From NCBI RefSeq assembly GCF_023073335.1, contig NZ_JADPJG010000012.1, positions 1 to 64,000 of the forward strand: a stretch of DNA of 64,000 bases, given 5' to 3'. This stretch comes from Bradyrhizobium sp. 21 (GTDB lineage: Bacteria > Pseudomonadota > Alphaproteobacteria > Rhizobiales > Xanthobacteraceae). Shown here one piece after another: positions 1 to 8,207 of the stretch. The number at the start of each line of letters is the position of its first letter. Position 1 is the first letter of the stretch. The notes beneath the pieces were generated by a model, which ran no database searches, was not told the origin of the DNA, and saw only the letters and a program-made list of their open reading frames with translations. Both the position numbers and the translations under genes were made by a program.

Positions 1-93
1 CTCGCGCTGCCAAAAAAAAGATCTGCGCCACTTGACGAACGGCCGGCTAATGGGTGTCACCGTAATTCCGTCGACGCTGCGTTCGTTTGCCGC

Positions 94-558
94 CTAGTTG
101 GGCGCACTTTCCGAGCACGCGCCGATGGCCGCTTTGTGTCGGCTAACGAATTTGCAGAGGTGCCGATAGGTCGACGGCCCTGTGACCGATTCACTGATTG
201 CGCTGTGCCAATGGTTGAGCTTCTTCAGTAGTACGATGGAATCGATCAGCTTGTCGTTGACGATTTCCAAGGTCACGCCAGTCAGCAGGCCTTCGTTAGC
301 CGCCGCAGAATAGACCTCGAGAAAGTTCATAAACTCAATGAACGCGTGCCGTTTGTCACCTGGCGCTTCGGCCAGTGCAGCTTCCCTCTCATTCGTTGCC
401 TTGTAGAATTCCTGCAGGCTTTGGAGAGCGGCAACCGAACGCGTTCTGGAAAGCTGCCGTGCTGTCAGCAACAATCCCGTCGCAGTAAGACAAAGGCCAA
501 TAGCAGCAGCGAAACTGCTGGCAATCTGAGCGTACGGAACGTAATCCGCTATCGGCAC
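94..558 (-). CDS. Single-pass membrane protein of unknown function
   Basis: The 154-residue product has one strong membrane segment near the N terminus (about residues 12-33, rich in Ala and Leu), then a predicted cytosolic, largely helical domain with a FMNFLEVYSAAANEGLL stretch. That stretch recalls small one-TM proteins of the DUF4760 type, but the match is from memory and weak. The start is GTG, directly following the TAA of the upstream small gene, which suggests translational coupling. GC is near half, clearly below the xseA or groEL regions, so horizontal acquisition is possible. Function unknown. Confidence 0.7.
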   Translation of the reverse strand: MPIADYVPYAQIASSFAAAIGLCLTATGLLLTARQLSRTRSVAALQSLQEFYKATNEREAALAEAPGDKRHAFIEFMNFLEVYSAAANEGLLTGVTLEIVNDKLIDSIVLLKKLNHWHSAISESVTGPSTYRHLCKFVSRHKAAIGACSESAPN

Positions 559-795
559 TTACGAGCCGTTTCCAGCCTTTGTAGGTGCGGCGCTTGTCGC
601 TGGTTCGGCAGGCGGAGATGCCGGTGCGGACGGTGTCGGGGTGGCGACTTGCGCTAACGCCGCGGCCACGTTCGCGTTCGAGAGACCTTTTTCCAGTAAC
701 GCCTCTCGCAAGTTTGCAGTGCTCACGCCACCCTGAATGCCACTTACCCCGCGTACACTTCCTAGCTCGCCACCAAAACCCCGAACCTTGAACAT
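559..795 (-). CDS. Small protein with tandem S-N-x-N-L-x-x-A-L repeat (copy B)
   Basis: This is a 78-residue protein. The ATG at 795 is chosen because a GGAGAG Shine-Dalgarno lies about 5 bases upstream; a longer reading has no such support. Residues 24-50 hold two imperfect copies of a short motif (VSTANLREAL, then LSNANVAAAL). A Pro/Ala/Thr-rich tail of about 25 residues follows and looks disordered. The same repeat is in the upstream small gene, so the two are probably duplicates. The stop codon abuts the GTG of the downstream membrane protein. I do not recognise the family. Confidence 0.65.
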   Translation of the reverse strand: MFKVRGFGGELGSVRGVSGIQGGVSTANLREALLEKGLSNANVAAALAQVATPTPSAPASPPAEPATSAAPTKAGNGS

Positions 796-844
796 TGCGC
801 TCTCCGAATCACGGTAGGGAAGCCCGAAGCTTACCACCGATGCC

Positions 845-1072
845 CTAACTACCTCGCTCTTTGGAGACCATGGGGGCGGGACTTTTAGCCTGCTGATCCG
901 GTGACTTTGCGGGAGCTTCAGTACGGGTCTTTTGGAGTGCGGCCAAGAGATTGCCATTGCTCAAGCCGTCTGCCCTCGCTTCTAAGGCAGAACGCAGGTT
1001 TAGGTTGCTCATGCTGTCGGCTGTGCGTTCGCGGATCGCCGGGCGCGGTGTTTGTTTTGAATTGTCTGGCAT
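845..1072 (-). CDS. Small protein with tandem S-N-x-N-L-x-x-A-L repeat (copy A)
   Basis: This is a 75-residue protein. The start at 1072 follows a GGGAAG Shine-Dalgarno. It carries MSNLNLRSAL (residues 21-30) and LSNGNLLAAL (residues 37-46), two copies of the motif also found twice in the next gene. The N terminus is charged and the tail is Lys/Pro/Ala-rich. It is the first gene of a three-gene minus-strand set (copy A, copy B, one-TM protein) with a 49-base gap before copy B. No function can be assigned. A later Met at 1012 is an alternative start, but it lacks an equally good ribosome binding site. Confidence 0.6.
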   Translation of the reverse strand: MPDNSKQTPRPAIRERTADSMSNLNLRSALEARADGLSNGNLLAALQKTRTEAPAKSPDQQAKSPAPMVSKERGS

Positions 1073-1253
1073 CGATCTACTTCCCACTGTGTTGCGGAAG
1101 CTTCTTCTACCACGACTTGCGTGAAGCAGCTTTTGCGAAATACAAAACCCTGCTACGAAAGCAAGTTTCCCGCGCAGAAATTCGTGTGATTTATCAACGC
1201 TGAAAATGCTTGTTGGCAGGACGTACCCAGATGCACCGTTCTTGCCTAGGGGC

Positions 1254-1553
1254 CTACACTTGCCTCCCCGCAATAATCTCCTGCAACGTCGCCACATGGC
1301 GTGCGAAGGCGCCGCGGCCGGTGGCGGTGGCGGTGACTGTGGTTTGCGGCTTCTTGCCGACAAAGGCTTTCTCCACCGACACATACCCCGCCTTCGCCAG
1401 CGTCTCGATATGCGCGCCGAGATTGCCGTCGGTGGCGCCGGTGAGCTTTTTCAGCCGGGAAAACTCCAAGCCTCCGGTGGCCGGCAGTGCGTTCAGCGCC
1501 GCCATGATCTTCAGCCGCAACGGCTGGTGAATGATGTCGTCGAGCTCGGCCAT
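1254..1553 (-). CDS. Winged-helix transcriptional regulator
   Basis: The 99-residue protein is a single winged-helix DNA-binding domain of the HTH_34/ArsR-like kind. Helices with LRLKIMAALNAL are followed by a recognition region (FSRLKKLTGATDGNLGAHIETLAKAGYV) and a wing with alternating Thr and Val. Its ATG overlaps the last base of the upstream membrane-protein stop codon (TAATG), so the two are translationally coupled. In this arrangement the regulator commonly controls its own operon; that role is inferred. Confidence 0.85.
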   Translation of the reverse strand: MAELDDIIHQPLRLKIMAALNALPATGGLEFSRLKKLTGATDGNLGAHIETLAKAGYVSVEKAFVGKKPQTTVTATATGRGAFARHVATLQEIIAGRQV

Positions 1554-2104
1554 TAGATCCGCCGCATCCAGAGGCCGCCGACGACCAGCCCGCCGCCATT
1601 GACGACCGCCATCCACAACAGGAACGGAAGCCCGGGGATGTAGACATAGCCGATCAGCGTCAGAGCGATGATCGAAGCGCCGATGACGATGAAGGCATAG
1701 CCGAACCACGCGCCGGCGATCATGTAGAACATCATGATGTAGACCGGCCAGAACGTGGTCTGCTGGCGCGGTGAGAATTGGCCGAAGACGCAGCAGAAGA
1801 TGCCGAAGGTGACGATGAACAGCAGCGTCAGCATATAACGGCGGTCGAAGGTGCGAATGCGGGATTGCGCATAATTGCGCGCGCTGATCGCGAAGAGGCC
1901 GGCCGTCGCCAGGACATAGACTGCGATCCAGAAATAAAGCCCATAGCGAGGCCAGAGCCAGCCCGAGATGTTGCCTGCGAAGACGAGAACTCCCCACATC
2001 AACATGATGGTGCTGGTGAACCGGTAGATTAGCGACTGCCGCAGACGGCGAACGGTATCGTCGATGTCAGCCAGCGCATCCGTGGCTTGCTTGCTGTCAA
2101 TCAT
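1553..2104 (-). CDS. Multi-pass membrane protein co-transcribed with wHTH regulator
   Basis: The 183-residue product has about six hydrophobic segments after a short charged cytosolic N terminus (MIDSKQATDALADIDDTVRR). The ATG at 2104 is preferred to a TTG 12 bases upstream because a GGGGGG Shine-Dalgarno sits four bases before it. It lies 12 bases after the YciB-like gene and overlaps the wHTH gene by one base, so the three form an operon. No enzymatic motif is visible. It may be a sensor partner of the regulator, which is inference. Confidence 0.8.
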   Translation of the reverse strand: MIDSKQATDALADIDDTVRRLRQSLIYRFTSTIMLMWGVLVFAGNISGWLWPRYGLYFWIAVYVLATAGLFAISARNYAQSRIRTFDRRYMLTLLFIVTFGIFCCVFGQFSPRQQTTFWPVYIMMFYMIAGAWFGYAFIVIGASIIALTLIGYVYIPGLPFLLWMAVVNGGGLVVGGLWMRRI

Positions 2105-2116
2105 GTCACCCCCCAA

Positions 2117-2710
2117 TCAACTTGGCATCGGCGCGGCATCGCGCGGCCGAACGCCGGCGAGACGCCGTTTGCGTGCAACGGCAAATGCGCGAATGACCGT
2201 ATAACTGATCAGGAACATCGCAGCCTTGCTGACGATGCCATAGATCGACATGGTCGCCGACCACGTTCCAACGTCGAAATTGAGGGCCACGATCAGGTTC
2301 AGCGCCGCCGAGAAGAACATCAAGCCTGACCACGCATAGCCGACAATGACGGCGACGTCCGGCACCAGCTCGACCGCAATCGGCGGGAGATAGCGATTGA
2401 GCCATCCCCGCTTCAGCATCACGACGCCCACGATGACGTAGATGACGCTCGGCTTGGTCATCATGAAGCGCGGATCGTCGGTGATCAGCGTGACCGTGCC
2501 GGCGCCGAGCACCAGAAACAGGCTCATCCATTGCATGGTATCGACCGGCTTGCGACGCGCGAATTGCCAACCGATCTGGGCCAGGCCCAGCATCATGCCG
2601 AGCACGACCGACAGGGTCACATTGTGGGTCAGCAGATAGAGCACGAGAAAGAACAGCGTCGCCGCCATATCGAGCAGCAGCAGTTTTCCGGCTTCGAACA
2701 GGTTTTTCAT
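2117..2710 (-). CDS. yciB: YciB/septation protein A-like inner-membrane protein
   Basis: This is a 197-residue protein with five to six membrane spans. The pattern matches the YciB (intracellular septation protein A, IspZ) family: a LLTHNVTLSVVLGMMLGLAQIGWQ region, then WMSLFLVLGAGTVTLITDDPRF and KPSVIYVIVG. Known members are about 180 residues and affect envelope integrity and division. The start MKNLFEAG at 2710 is chosen because sequence upstream of it is intergenic repeat. It is the first gene of the operon with the membrane protein and wHTH regulator. Family call good, exact role less certain. Confidence 0.75.
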   Translation of the reverse strand: MKNLFEAGKLLLLDMAATLFFLVLYLLTHNVTLSVVLGMMLGLAQIGWQFARRKPVDTMQWMSLFLVLGAGTVTLITDDPRFMMTKPSVIYVIVGVVMLKRGWLNRYLPPIAVELVPDVAVIVGYAWSGLMFFSAALNLIVALNFDVGTWSATMSIYGIVSKAAMFLISYTVIRAFAVARKRRLAGVRPRDAAPMPS

Positions 2711-3020
2711 GGGAGCCCCCACGGCTTGCCGGCAAATGCAGGGCCATCGCATATGGGTTTCAGGCGGACTGCGCGGCTTGCTCCCGCCTCTCCCGCTTGC
2801 GGGAGAGGCCGACGCGCCCCGGGCGATGCGCCAGCATCGTCCCGCGCGCGGCGGGTGAGGGCTCTCACCACTCTGGGGTTTTCTCCGCAAGTCTCGACGA
2901 TTCCAGTGCGGAGACAGCCCTCTCCCCAACCCTCCCCCGCAACCGGGGGAGGGAGCCTACCGCCGATGCCGCTCCATCGTTCGCTCTCATATGCGATTGC
3001 CGTTCCACCAATGGATCGCA
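2711..3020. repeat. Intergenic palindromic repeat block
   Basis: This 310-base gap holds no gene. It contains the inverted repeat CCTCTCCCGC-TTGC-GGGAGAGG (about 2787-2808) and a second arm pair, CTCTCCCCAACCCTCCCCCGC followed by GGGGGAGGG (about 2921-2953). These CTCTCCC/GGGAGAG palindromes are typical of dispersed intergenic elements in bradyrhizobia (family recollection). Confidence 0.7.
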
Positions 3021-4031
3021 TCATGACTGCCCCGCCCCGCGCGTTGCCACATCGTCGGCGATGATCGAGATCGCCTTCGGGTTGGTGACGATGCCCATGT
3101 GGTTGATGCCGTCGATGATCCTGACGTCGACCGACGGTTTGATGGCCTGCACGGTCTCCGCGTATTTGTCCGAGATCATCATCTCGTCCTCGGCGCCGCC
3201 GAAGATCGTCAGCGGGTGGGTCGCCGCCGCAAGATCGATGCGATAGCCGCGCGTCGCGAAATTGCGCATCAGGCGGTCGGAATAGGTGGAGACGAGGATC
3301 TTGTCGAAGTTCGGCGGGACCGCGAAGGCCAGCGTCGGGAGCTGCGCGCAGCAGTCGATGCCGAGCTTGCGCAGCGCTGCTAACCCAAGGAAGCGCGGAA
3401 TGTCCGCCTTGGCCCAACCGCCGGAGTCCGGCCGGTTGGTCGGCGCGTCATAGCCGAGGTAGGGCGCCAGCAGCACCGTGCGCACGAACATGTCCTGCAT
3501 GATCGGCGTCGCGGCGACGCGCAGCGAGAAGCCGGCGCCGGCGGAATGGCCGATCAAAGTGAGCGGCAGCTCCGGCGCGGTCTTGCGGATTTGTACGACG
3601 AAATCGACGAGGTCGTCCTCGAGCTGGCCGACATAGCCGATGTCGCCGTGCGTGCCGGAGCCGCCATGGCCGCGGATGTCGAGCGCCCAGGTCTCCACCC
3701 CGCGCGCGGCGATCGCATGGGTCAGCGCATGATTGACGGTGCCGCTGGAGCCAGAGGAGCCGTGGATGAAGATCGCGCCACGGCCCGTCGCGGCTCCAAT
3801 GGGGGCGTAGTGGCGGAAACCGATCCAGGTGCCGTCGCGGGCCTGAAAGCGCTCCAGGGCCGGCAGCGTGGACCAGTCGATGCCCTTGGCGGAGTCGGAG
3901 ACCGATCGCATCTCCGGCGGTCGCTCCAGCGGCGTTGCGATCATCGCGGCCAGGATCAGCGCGACACCGCCGACCGCACACAAGGCCCATTTCAGTCCGC
4001 TCAAAACGCCGCGTAGCAGTCGGATTGCCAT
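3021..4031 (-). CDS. Alpha/beta hydrolase, membrane-anchored lysophospholipase-like
   Basis: The 336-residue protein has an uncleaved N-terminal anchor (about residues 13-33) and an alpha/beta hydrolase fold. The oxyanion region is FIHGSSGSSG, the nucleophile elbow GHSAGAG puts Ser near residue 163, and the probable acid and His are at about 282 (GGAEDEM) and 311 (INHMG). The sequence resembles Hydrolase_4/lysophospholipase proteins. It acts on an ester substrate that cannot be named from sequence. It is monocistronic and divergent from xseA; a GTAC-N3-GTAC palindrome lies about 43 bases upstream of its start. Confidence 0.85.
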   Translation of the reverse strand: MAIRLLRGVLSGLKWALCAVGGVALILAAMIATPLERPPEMRSVSDSAKGIDWSTLPALERFQARDGTWIGFRHYAPIGAATGRGAIFIHGSSGSSGTVNHALTHAIAARGVETWALDIRGHGGSGTHGDIGYVGQLEDDLVDFVVQIRKTAPELPLTLIGHSAGAGFSLRVAATPIMQDMFVRTVLLAPYLGYDAPTNRPDSGGWAKADIPRFLGLAALRKLGIDCCAQLPTLAFAVPPNFDKILVSTYSDRLMRNFATRGYRIDLAAATHPLTIFGGAEDEMMISDKYAETVQAIKPSVDVRIIDGINHMGIVTNPKAISIIADDVATRGAGQS

Positions 4032-4072
4032 GATCTACTCCCCTCAAACTAATCAAATATAGATAACTCTAT

Positions 4073-4085
4073 AGTACAGAGTACT
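4073..4085. promoter_or_regulatory. AGTAC-N3-GTACT palindrome, possible repressor operator
   Basis: AGTACAGAGTACT lies in an AT-rich spot between the hydrolase start (4031) and xseA (4151). The inner 11 bases recur upstream of the L,D-transpeptidase at about 23.16 kb. Such short dyads suit TetR-like operators, but no cognate regulator is adjacent. Confidence 0.35.
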
Positions 4086-4150
4086 CTTCTGGTCAATCCC
4101 CGGATTGGCGCCGCGCGGCGAAAATCCTTAACGTCGGGTCTGACCCCAAA

Positions 4151-5791
4151 ATGCCGAATCGTTTGCCGATGCCGACTGCAGAGCCTCTGCTCAACACCCC
4201 CGAATTCACCGTTTCCGAGCTCTCGCAGTCCCTGAAACGGACGGTGGAGGACACCTATGGCCACGTCCGGGTCCGCGGCGAGATCTCCGGCTTCCGCGGG
4301 GCGCATTCCTCCGGCCATTGCTATTTCGCGCTCAAGGACGAGAGCGCCAAGATCGAGGCGGTGATCTGGAAGGGCGTGCACGGCCGCATGCGCTTCAAGC
4401 CCCAGGAGGGGCTCGAGGTCATCGCCACCGGCAAGCTCACGACCTATCCGGGCTCCTCGAAATACCAGATCGTGATCGAGGCGCTGGAGCCGGCCGGCAT
4501 CGGCGCCCTGATGGCGCTGATGGAGGAGCGCAAGCGGAAGCTCGCCGCCGAAGGCCTGTTCGACGAAGCGCGCAAGCAGCTGCTGCCGTGGCTGCCGGAG
4601 GTGATCGGCGTCGTGACCTCGCCGACCGGCGCCGTCATCCGCGACATCCTGCATCGGCTGGAGGACCGCTTTCCCCGCCACGTGCTGGTGTGGCCGGTGA
4701 AAGTTCAGGGCGAAGGCTCGGCAGAGCAGGTCGCGGCCGCGATCCGCGGCTTCAACGCGCTGCCCGAGGGCGGCAAGATTCCGCGGCCCGACGTGCTGAT
4801 CGTCGCGCGCGGCGGCGGCTCGCTGGAGGATCTCTGGTCGTTCAACGAGGAGATCGTGGTCCGTGCCGCGGCCGAGAGCATGATCCCGCTGATCTCGGCC
4901 GTGGGGCATGAGACCGACATCACGCTGATCGATTTCGTCGCCGACAAGCGCGCGCCGACGCCGACGGCGGCGGCCGAGATGGCGGTGCCGGTGCGCAGCG
5001 ATCTCTTCGTCGAGGTCGCCGATCTCGGGCGGCGCACCCACGCCTATTGGCTGCGCGCCCATGAGAGCCGCCGCAGCGAGCTGCGCGCCGCCGCGCGCGC
5101 ACTGCCGGCGGCGGGCGATCTGCTCGCAATCCCGCGGCAGCGGCTGGATTCCGCGGGCGCGTCCCTGCCCCGCGGGCTCAAGGCCAACACGCACGCGCAT
5201 TTCCGCAGGTTCACCGCGGCCGGCGCCAAGCTGACGCTGCGGGTGCTGCACGGGCAGATCTCGCAGGCCGATCATCGTCTCACCGTGTGCGGCGAGCGGC
5301 TGGGGCTTTCCGCACGCGCGCTGCTGCGGCGGCGGCGCGACCGCTTTGCGGGGCTGGAGGTGCGCCTGCGTGCCTCAAAGCTCTCCAATGCGCAGGCGCA
5401 GCGCAACGCGCTTGCGCGCCAGCGGGAGCGCACGCAGCGACTTGGCGAGCGCGCGGGCCGTGCGCTGGTCACGCTGTTGCAACGGTTGGATGCCCGCGTC
5501 GAGAACAGCGGCAAGCTGCTGTCGGCTCTGTCCTATCGCGGCGTGCTCGCGCGCGGCTTTGCGCTGGTGCGCGATGAAGCCGGGCACCCGCTGCATGCGG
5601 CCGACGCGATCGGGCCCGGCGCGCGCGTCGAGATCGAGTTCGCGGATGGCCGTGTCGGCGCGACCGCGGATGCGGATCGGCCTGCGCCCGCGGCGAAGCG
5701 TGCGCCGGCACAGCCGAGGCCCGCCGCGCAAGACGCCAAGCCTGCGCCGAAGCGCGTGGCCAAGCCGGTGGATCAGGGTAATTTGTTTTAG
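4151..5791 (+). CDS. xseA: Exodeoxyribonuclease VII large subunit
   Basis: The 546-residue protein begins with the XseA OB-fold ([28 protein letters not shown]), followed by the catalytic domain with [38 protein letters not shown] and [19 protein letters not shown] long Arg/Ala-rich coiled-coil region follows, then a C-terminal tail rich in Ala, Pro and Lys. With the small subunit XseB (not in this window) it degrades single-stranded DNA to oligonucleotides in the cytoplasm. It is longer than the roughly 450-residue E. coli form because of the extended coiled coil and tail, as is usual in rhizobia. Confidence 0.97.
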   Translation: MPNRLPMPTAEPLLNTPEFTVSELSQSLKRTVEDTYGHVRVRGEISGFRGAHSSGHCYFALKDESAKIEAVIWKGVHGRMRFKPQEGLEVIATGKLTTYPGSSKYQIVIEALEPAGIGALMALMEERKRKLAAEGLFDEARKQLLPWLPEVIGVVTSPTGAVIRDILHRLEDRFPRHVLVWPVKVQGEGSAEQVAAAIRGFNALPEGGKIPRPDVLIVARGGGSLEDLWSFNEEIVVRAAAESMIPLISAVGHETDITLIDFVADKRAPTPTAAAEMAVPVRSDLFVEVADLGRRTHAYWLRAHESRRSELRAAARALPAAGDLLAIPRQRLDSAGASLPRGLKANTHAHFRRFTAAGAKLTLRVLHGQISQADHRLTVCGERLGLSARALLRRRRDRFAGLEVRLRASKLSNAQAQRNALARQRERTQRLGERAGRALVTLLQRLDARVENSGKLLSALSYRGVLARGFALVRDEAGHPLHAADAIGPGARVEIEFADGRVGATADADRPAPAAKRAPAQPRPAAQDAKPAPKRVAKPVDQGNLF

Positions 5792-6115
5792 AGGCGCGAC
5801 GGACGGCGCTCTCTGTCATTCCCCGCCTTGTGCGCAATTGCGCACTGGAGCGGGGAATCCAGTACACCGCGGCCTCTCGATGAACTACAGACGCCTCGGA
5901 ATACTGGATCGCCCGGTCAAGCCGGGCGATGACAGTGAGTGCTTGGCATGCACGTGCCACACACTCGCCGTCGTCCTGGCGAAAGCCAGGACCCATAACC
6001 ACAGGGAGGAGTTTGGCGACGACCCGTCGCTCGGTACTCCTACCATTCGCATCGATGGATCACGCGGTATGGGTCCCGGCCTTCGCCGGGACGACGCTGG
6101 AAGAGAGACCGTCAC
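5792..6115. repeat. Cluster of intergenic inverted repeats
   Basis: No gene is seen in this 324-base stretch. It contains TCATTCCCCGC...GCGGGGAAT around a perfect 16-base palindrome GTGCGCAATTGCGCAC (5830-5845). It also contains a CGCCCGG...CCGGGCG hairpin (about 5909-5930) and a long inverted pair GTCGTCCTGGCGAAAGCC / GGCCTTCGCCGGGACGAC (about 5971-6102). These are dispersed bradyrhizobial repeat types; the 16-base palindrome recurs at 24400. Confidence 0.75.
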
Positions 6116-6301
6116 CTACCGGCAGGACAATCCCGCGTCGATCGTGGTCCAGAAGCCGCAATGATCCGGCGCGAGCTGCGGCGCGCCGGCATGGACCTCG
6201 AACAGATGGGCCTCGAACAGGAAGATCGCGACGGTGAAGACGATCAGTGCGGAGGAGAGCAGGACGTAGCGGTTGCGCATGGAGATGCGTTTAATCGACA
6301 T
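6116..6301 (-). CDS. Small putative membrane protein
   Basis: A 61-residue reading frame with one hydrophobic helix (about residues 12-28, YVLLSSALIVFTVAIFLFEAH) and a short polar tail with two Cys. An internal Met at residue 8 is an alternative start. Neither start has a strong Shine-Dalgarno, and the frame ends at the edge of a repeat cluster. The hydrophobic pattern is protein-like, but the gene could be spurious. Confidence 0.4.
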   Translation of the reverse strand: MSIKRISMRNRYVLLSSALIVFTVAIFLFEAHLFEVHAGAPQLAPDHCGFWTTIDAGLSCR

Positions 6302-6482
6302 CGTGGTCGAATGATGGCGTCGTCCCCTTTTGAAACCGCATCAGCAGGCGATCCGTAGAGTCACGGTCGGCCATCAATGTCCGTGCAGGGCGGTGGTCGA
6401 TGCGGGGCTGTCCGCTGTTGTTCCTCGGGCGGCCCCGCCTTCGCTCTCACGAGCTACGGCGCGGCGAGCCCTCATCCCAAGC

Positions 6483-7307
6483 CTACCGCGCCAGCCACTC
6501 CGTGACCTCTTTCTGCGATTCCGCGCGCGCCATCGCATCGGTGCCGAGATGGCCATGTTCGGGTGTAGAAGCGTCGGTGCTGCCGGCGAGCGCGTGCAGC
6601 GGCGTGTTGGCGCGGTCGAAATCGTGATAGGCGCCGGGATAGACCACGATGCGCGCGAGCGCGCTGCGGCCATGGGCGGCCTCGACCATCTGGCGGCAGG
6701 CCGTCGGCGACGAGACGTCGTCATCGGCGCCGATCAGCACCAGGGTCGGGACTCGTGTGCTCCAGCCCAGCCCAGCTGAAATCCTGCAGTCCGGATAGAA
6801 CGCGATCGCGGCGCGGAAATCCGGGCCGACATCGCGCGCCGCGCCCTGCGGGCGCACGGCCCAGAGCAGCGCGCTCGCGCCGTTGGCCCAGCCCATCAGG
6901 CTGATGCGGTCGCGCGCCACCCATGCCTGCTTCATCAGCCAGCCCCGCGACGCCGCGACGTCGGCAACGCGTTCGCGACGCGCCTTGACGCGCATCTCCT
7001 TGACGCGGCATTGCGGCCCGAGCTCGCGCGAGCCGTAGCTGTCAGGGAGCAGCACGGCATTGCCGGCCTTCAAGAGCCGCTCGGCCCAGTCGCGATAGCG
7101 CGGCAGGACGGAATCGGAATGGCCGCCGAGCCCGCCGCAACCATGCAGCGCGATCACGGTCGGAAACGGCCCCGTGCCCTCGGGCTTGTAGAGCTGCGCA
7201 TGCAGCACGCCGGACGCCAGCGGAATCTCGACCTGCTGCGGCACCGGCGAAGCGTGCGCGGCCGACATCAGCAGCGTCAGGAACAGGGCGGTTAACGGAA
7301 GGCGCAT
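6483..7307 (-). CDS. Secreted dienelactone hydrolase-family protein with Ala at the nucleophile position
   Basis: The 274-residue protein has a cleavable signal peptide (MRLPLTALFLTLLMSAAHAS) and a dienelactone-hydrolase-type alpha/beta fold: VIALHGCGG, a nucleophile elbow region LMGWANGAS, the acid region LIGADDDVS and a His region YPGAYHDFDR. The elbow normally reads G-x-S/C-x-G; here the GCC codon gives Ala, so the usual nucleophile is absent while Asp and His remain. The start at 7307 is chosen for the signal peptide. The product is periplasmic and possibly non-catalytic, or uses another residue. It is a monocistron flanked by spacers. Confidence 0.8.
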   Translation of the reverse strand: MRLPLTALFLTLLMSAAHASPVPQQVEIPLASGVLHAQLYKPEGTGPFPTVIALHGCGGLGGHSDSVLPRYRDWAERLLKAGNAVLLPDSYGSRELGPQCRVKEMRVKARRERVADVAASRGWLMKQAWVARDRISLMGWANGASALLWAVRPQGAARDVGPDFRAAIAFYPDCRISAGLGWSTRVPTLVLIGADDDVSSPTACRQMVEAAHGRSALARIVVYPGAYHDFDRANTPLHALAGSTDASTPEHGHLGTDAMARAESQKEVTEWLAR

Positions 7308-7482
7308 CGGACTCTGCCGTTGGATCTTCGTCCCAGCACTATCACGCGAAAACGGCGGCAAAACATCACAAACCGGTGGGTTTACCGGGCGGACAAGCCA
7401 CCCTATCTATGCTACATCCCGTCCAACACATCGTGCCCTCCAGGGTTTCCCACGGAGAGGCCTTCCACGGAGACTTTCGACC

Positions 7483-7710
7483 GTGCTGAACAAGTTCGGC
7501 CCCTCGGCCAATGGCGAAGCGCAGGTGCAATATCTCGACGGCGATTTCCGTGTGATCTCGCCGGGGACCTTCGTGCGCTGCGCGATCACCGACACGCGCA
7601 TCCCGCTCGACGAGTTGAAGTACTGGAGCGTGGACCTGCAGGAAGCCTACGCCACGCCCGCCGCCGTGCTGCAGCGACACTACCCCGACGCGCCGAAGCC
7701 GCAGTCGTAA
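7483..7710 (+). CDS. DUF2093 domain-containing protein
   Basis: This 75-residue protein has the compact alphaproteobacterial DUF2093 pattern (AQVQYLDGDFRVISPGTFVRCAITDTRIPLDELKYWSV...QEAYA). The start is GTG, with GGAGA about 10 bases upstream. Function is unknown in the whole family. It stands alone, convergent with the PsiF-like gene. Confidence 0.88.
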   Translation: MLNKFGPSANGEAQVQYLDGDFRVISPGTFVRCAITDTRIPLDELKYWSVDLQEAYATPAAVLQRHYPDAPKPQS

Positions 7711-7726
7711 GGGCGCGGGCGCGTGG

Positions 7727-8029
7727 CTATTGCTGCTCAGCGCCATTCGCGCCCACGCAGGTCTTGATGAAATTCTTGCGCGGCTCGCCGGCGATCTTCT
7801 GATCGATCGCCTGCTTCAGGCAATCGACCCGCGCCTGCGCCATGCAGAGCTGCATCTGGTCGCGCTTGTCCTGCCCCTTGAGATTTTGCGTCGTCGCGAG
7901 GCACGTCACGCGCTTGGTCGCGGGGACCGGCACGGTGGCGGGAGCCGCCGGCGGCGTCGTCTGTGCAAACACGGGCGCAATGATCAGACACGCAAGGCTG
8001 GCGGCAACGGCGGCAGAGGGCAATTTCAT
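7727..8029 (-). CDS. Secreted PsiF-repeat-like protein
   Basis: The 100-residue product has a signal peptide ending near VFAQ and a Pro/Ala linker. Its Cys-containing PsiF-like region combines TCLATTQNLKGQDKRDQMQLC with ARVDCLKQAIDQKIAG and RKNFIKTCV. PsiF repeats were named for a phosphate-starvation-inducible E. coli protein; function is unknown. The ATG at 8029 follows an AGGAGA ribosome binding site. A longer upstream reading runs into a dispersed repeat and is rejected. Confidence 0.75.
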   Translation of the reverse strand: MKLPSAAVAASLACLIIAPVFAQTTPPAAPATVPVPATKRVTCLATTQNLKGQDKRDQMQLCMAQARVDCLKQAIDQKIAGEPRKNFIKTCVGANGAEQQ

Positions 8030-8092
8030 CGCATTCTCCTGATCCTGAGGGATATGAAATGTGCGATGAATGTCGCCTGAATGGCGAACTGC

Positions 8093-8126
8093 CGTAGGGT
8101 GGGCAAAGCGCAAGCGTGCCCACCAA
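8093..8126 (+). repeat. REP-like palindrome, copy 1
   Basis: This copy starts CGTAGGGTGGGCAAAG and ends GCGTGCCCACCAA. The arms GGTGGGCA and TGCCCACC can form a hairpin. The same unit occurs inverted at 8154-8186 and on both sides of the transposase-like gene at 52 kb. Confidence 0.85.
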
Positions 8127-8153
8127 TTCGACGTTCGACGGTGGAAAACAGCG

Positions 8154-8186
8154 TTGGTGGGCACGCGGCGCTTTGCCCACCCTACG
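8154..8186 (-). repeat. REP-like palindrome, copy 2 (inverted)
   Basis: This is the inverted partner of the copy at 8093, reading TTGGTGGGCACG...CTTTGCCCACCCTACG on the plus strand. About 27 bases separate the pair, giving a BIME-like arrangement between the PsiF-like gene start and the 3-prime end of lpxK. Confidence 0.85.
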
Positions 8187-8207
8187 AGATCAGCGCCGGC
8201 GGCGAAA

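Noticed and set aside
4049..5275. A 408-codon open frame antisense to xseA
   Set aside because: Shadow of the xseA coding frame, no ribosome binding site or protein-like pattern.
5346..6164. A 272-codon frame across the end of xseA and the repeat cluster
   Set aside because: Frame-shifted shadow of xseA followed by translated repeats.
8030..8180. N-terminal extensions of the PsiF-like protein through the repeat
   Set aside because: The extension is translated REP sequence, and a signal peptide with a good ribosome binding site begins at 8029.
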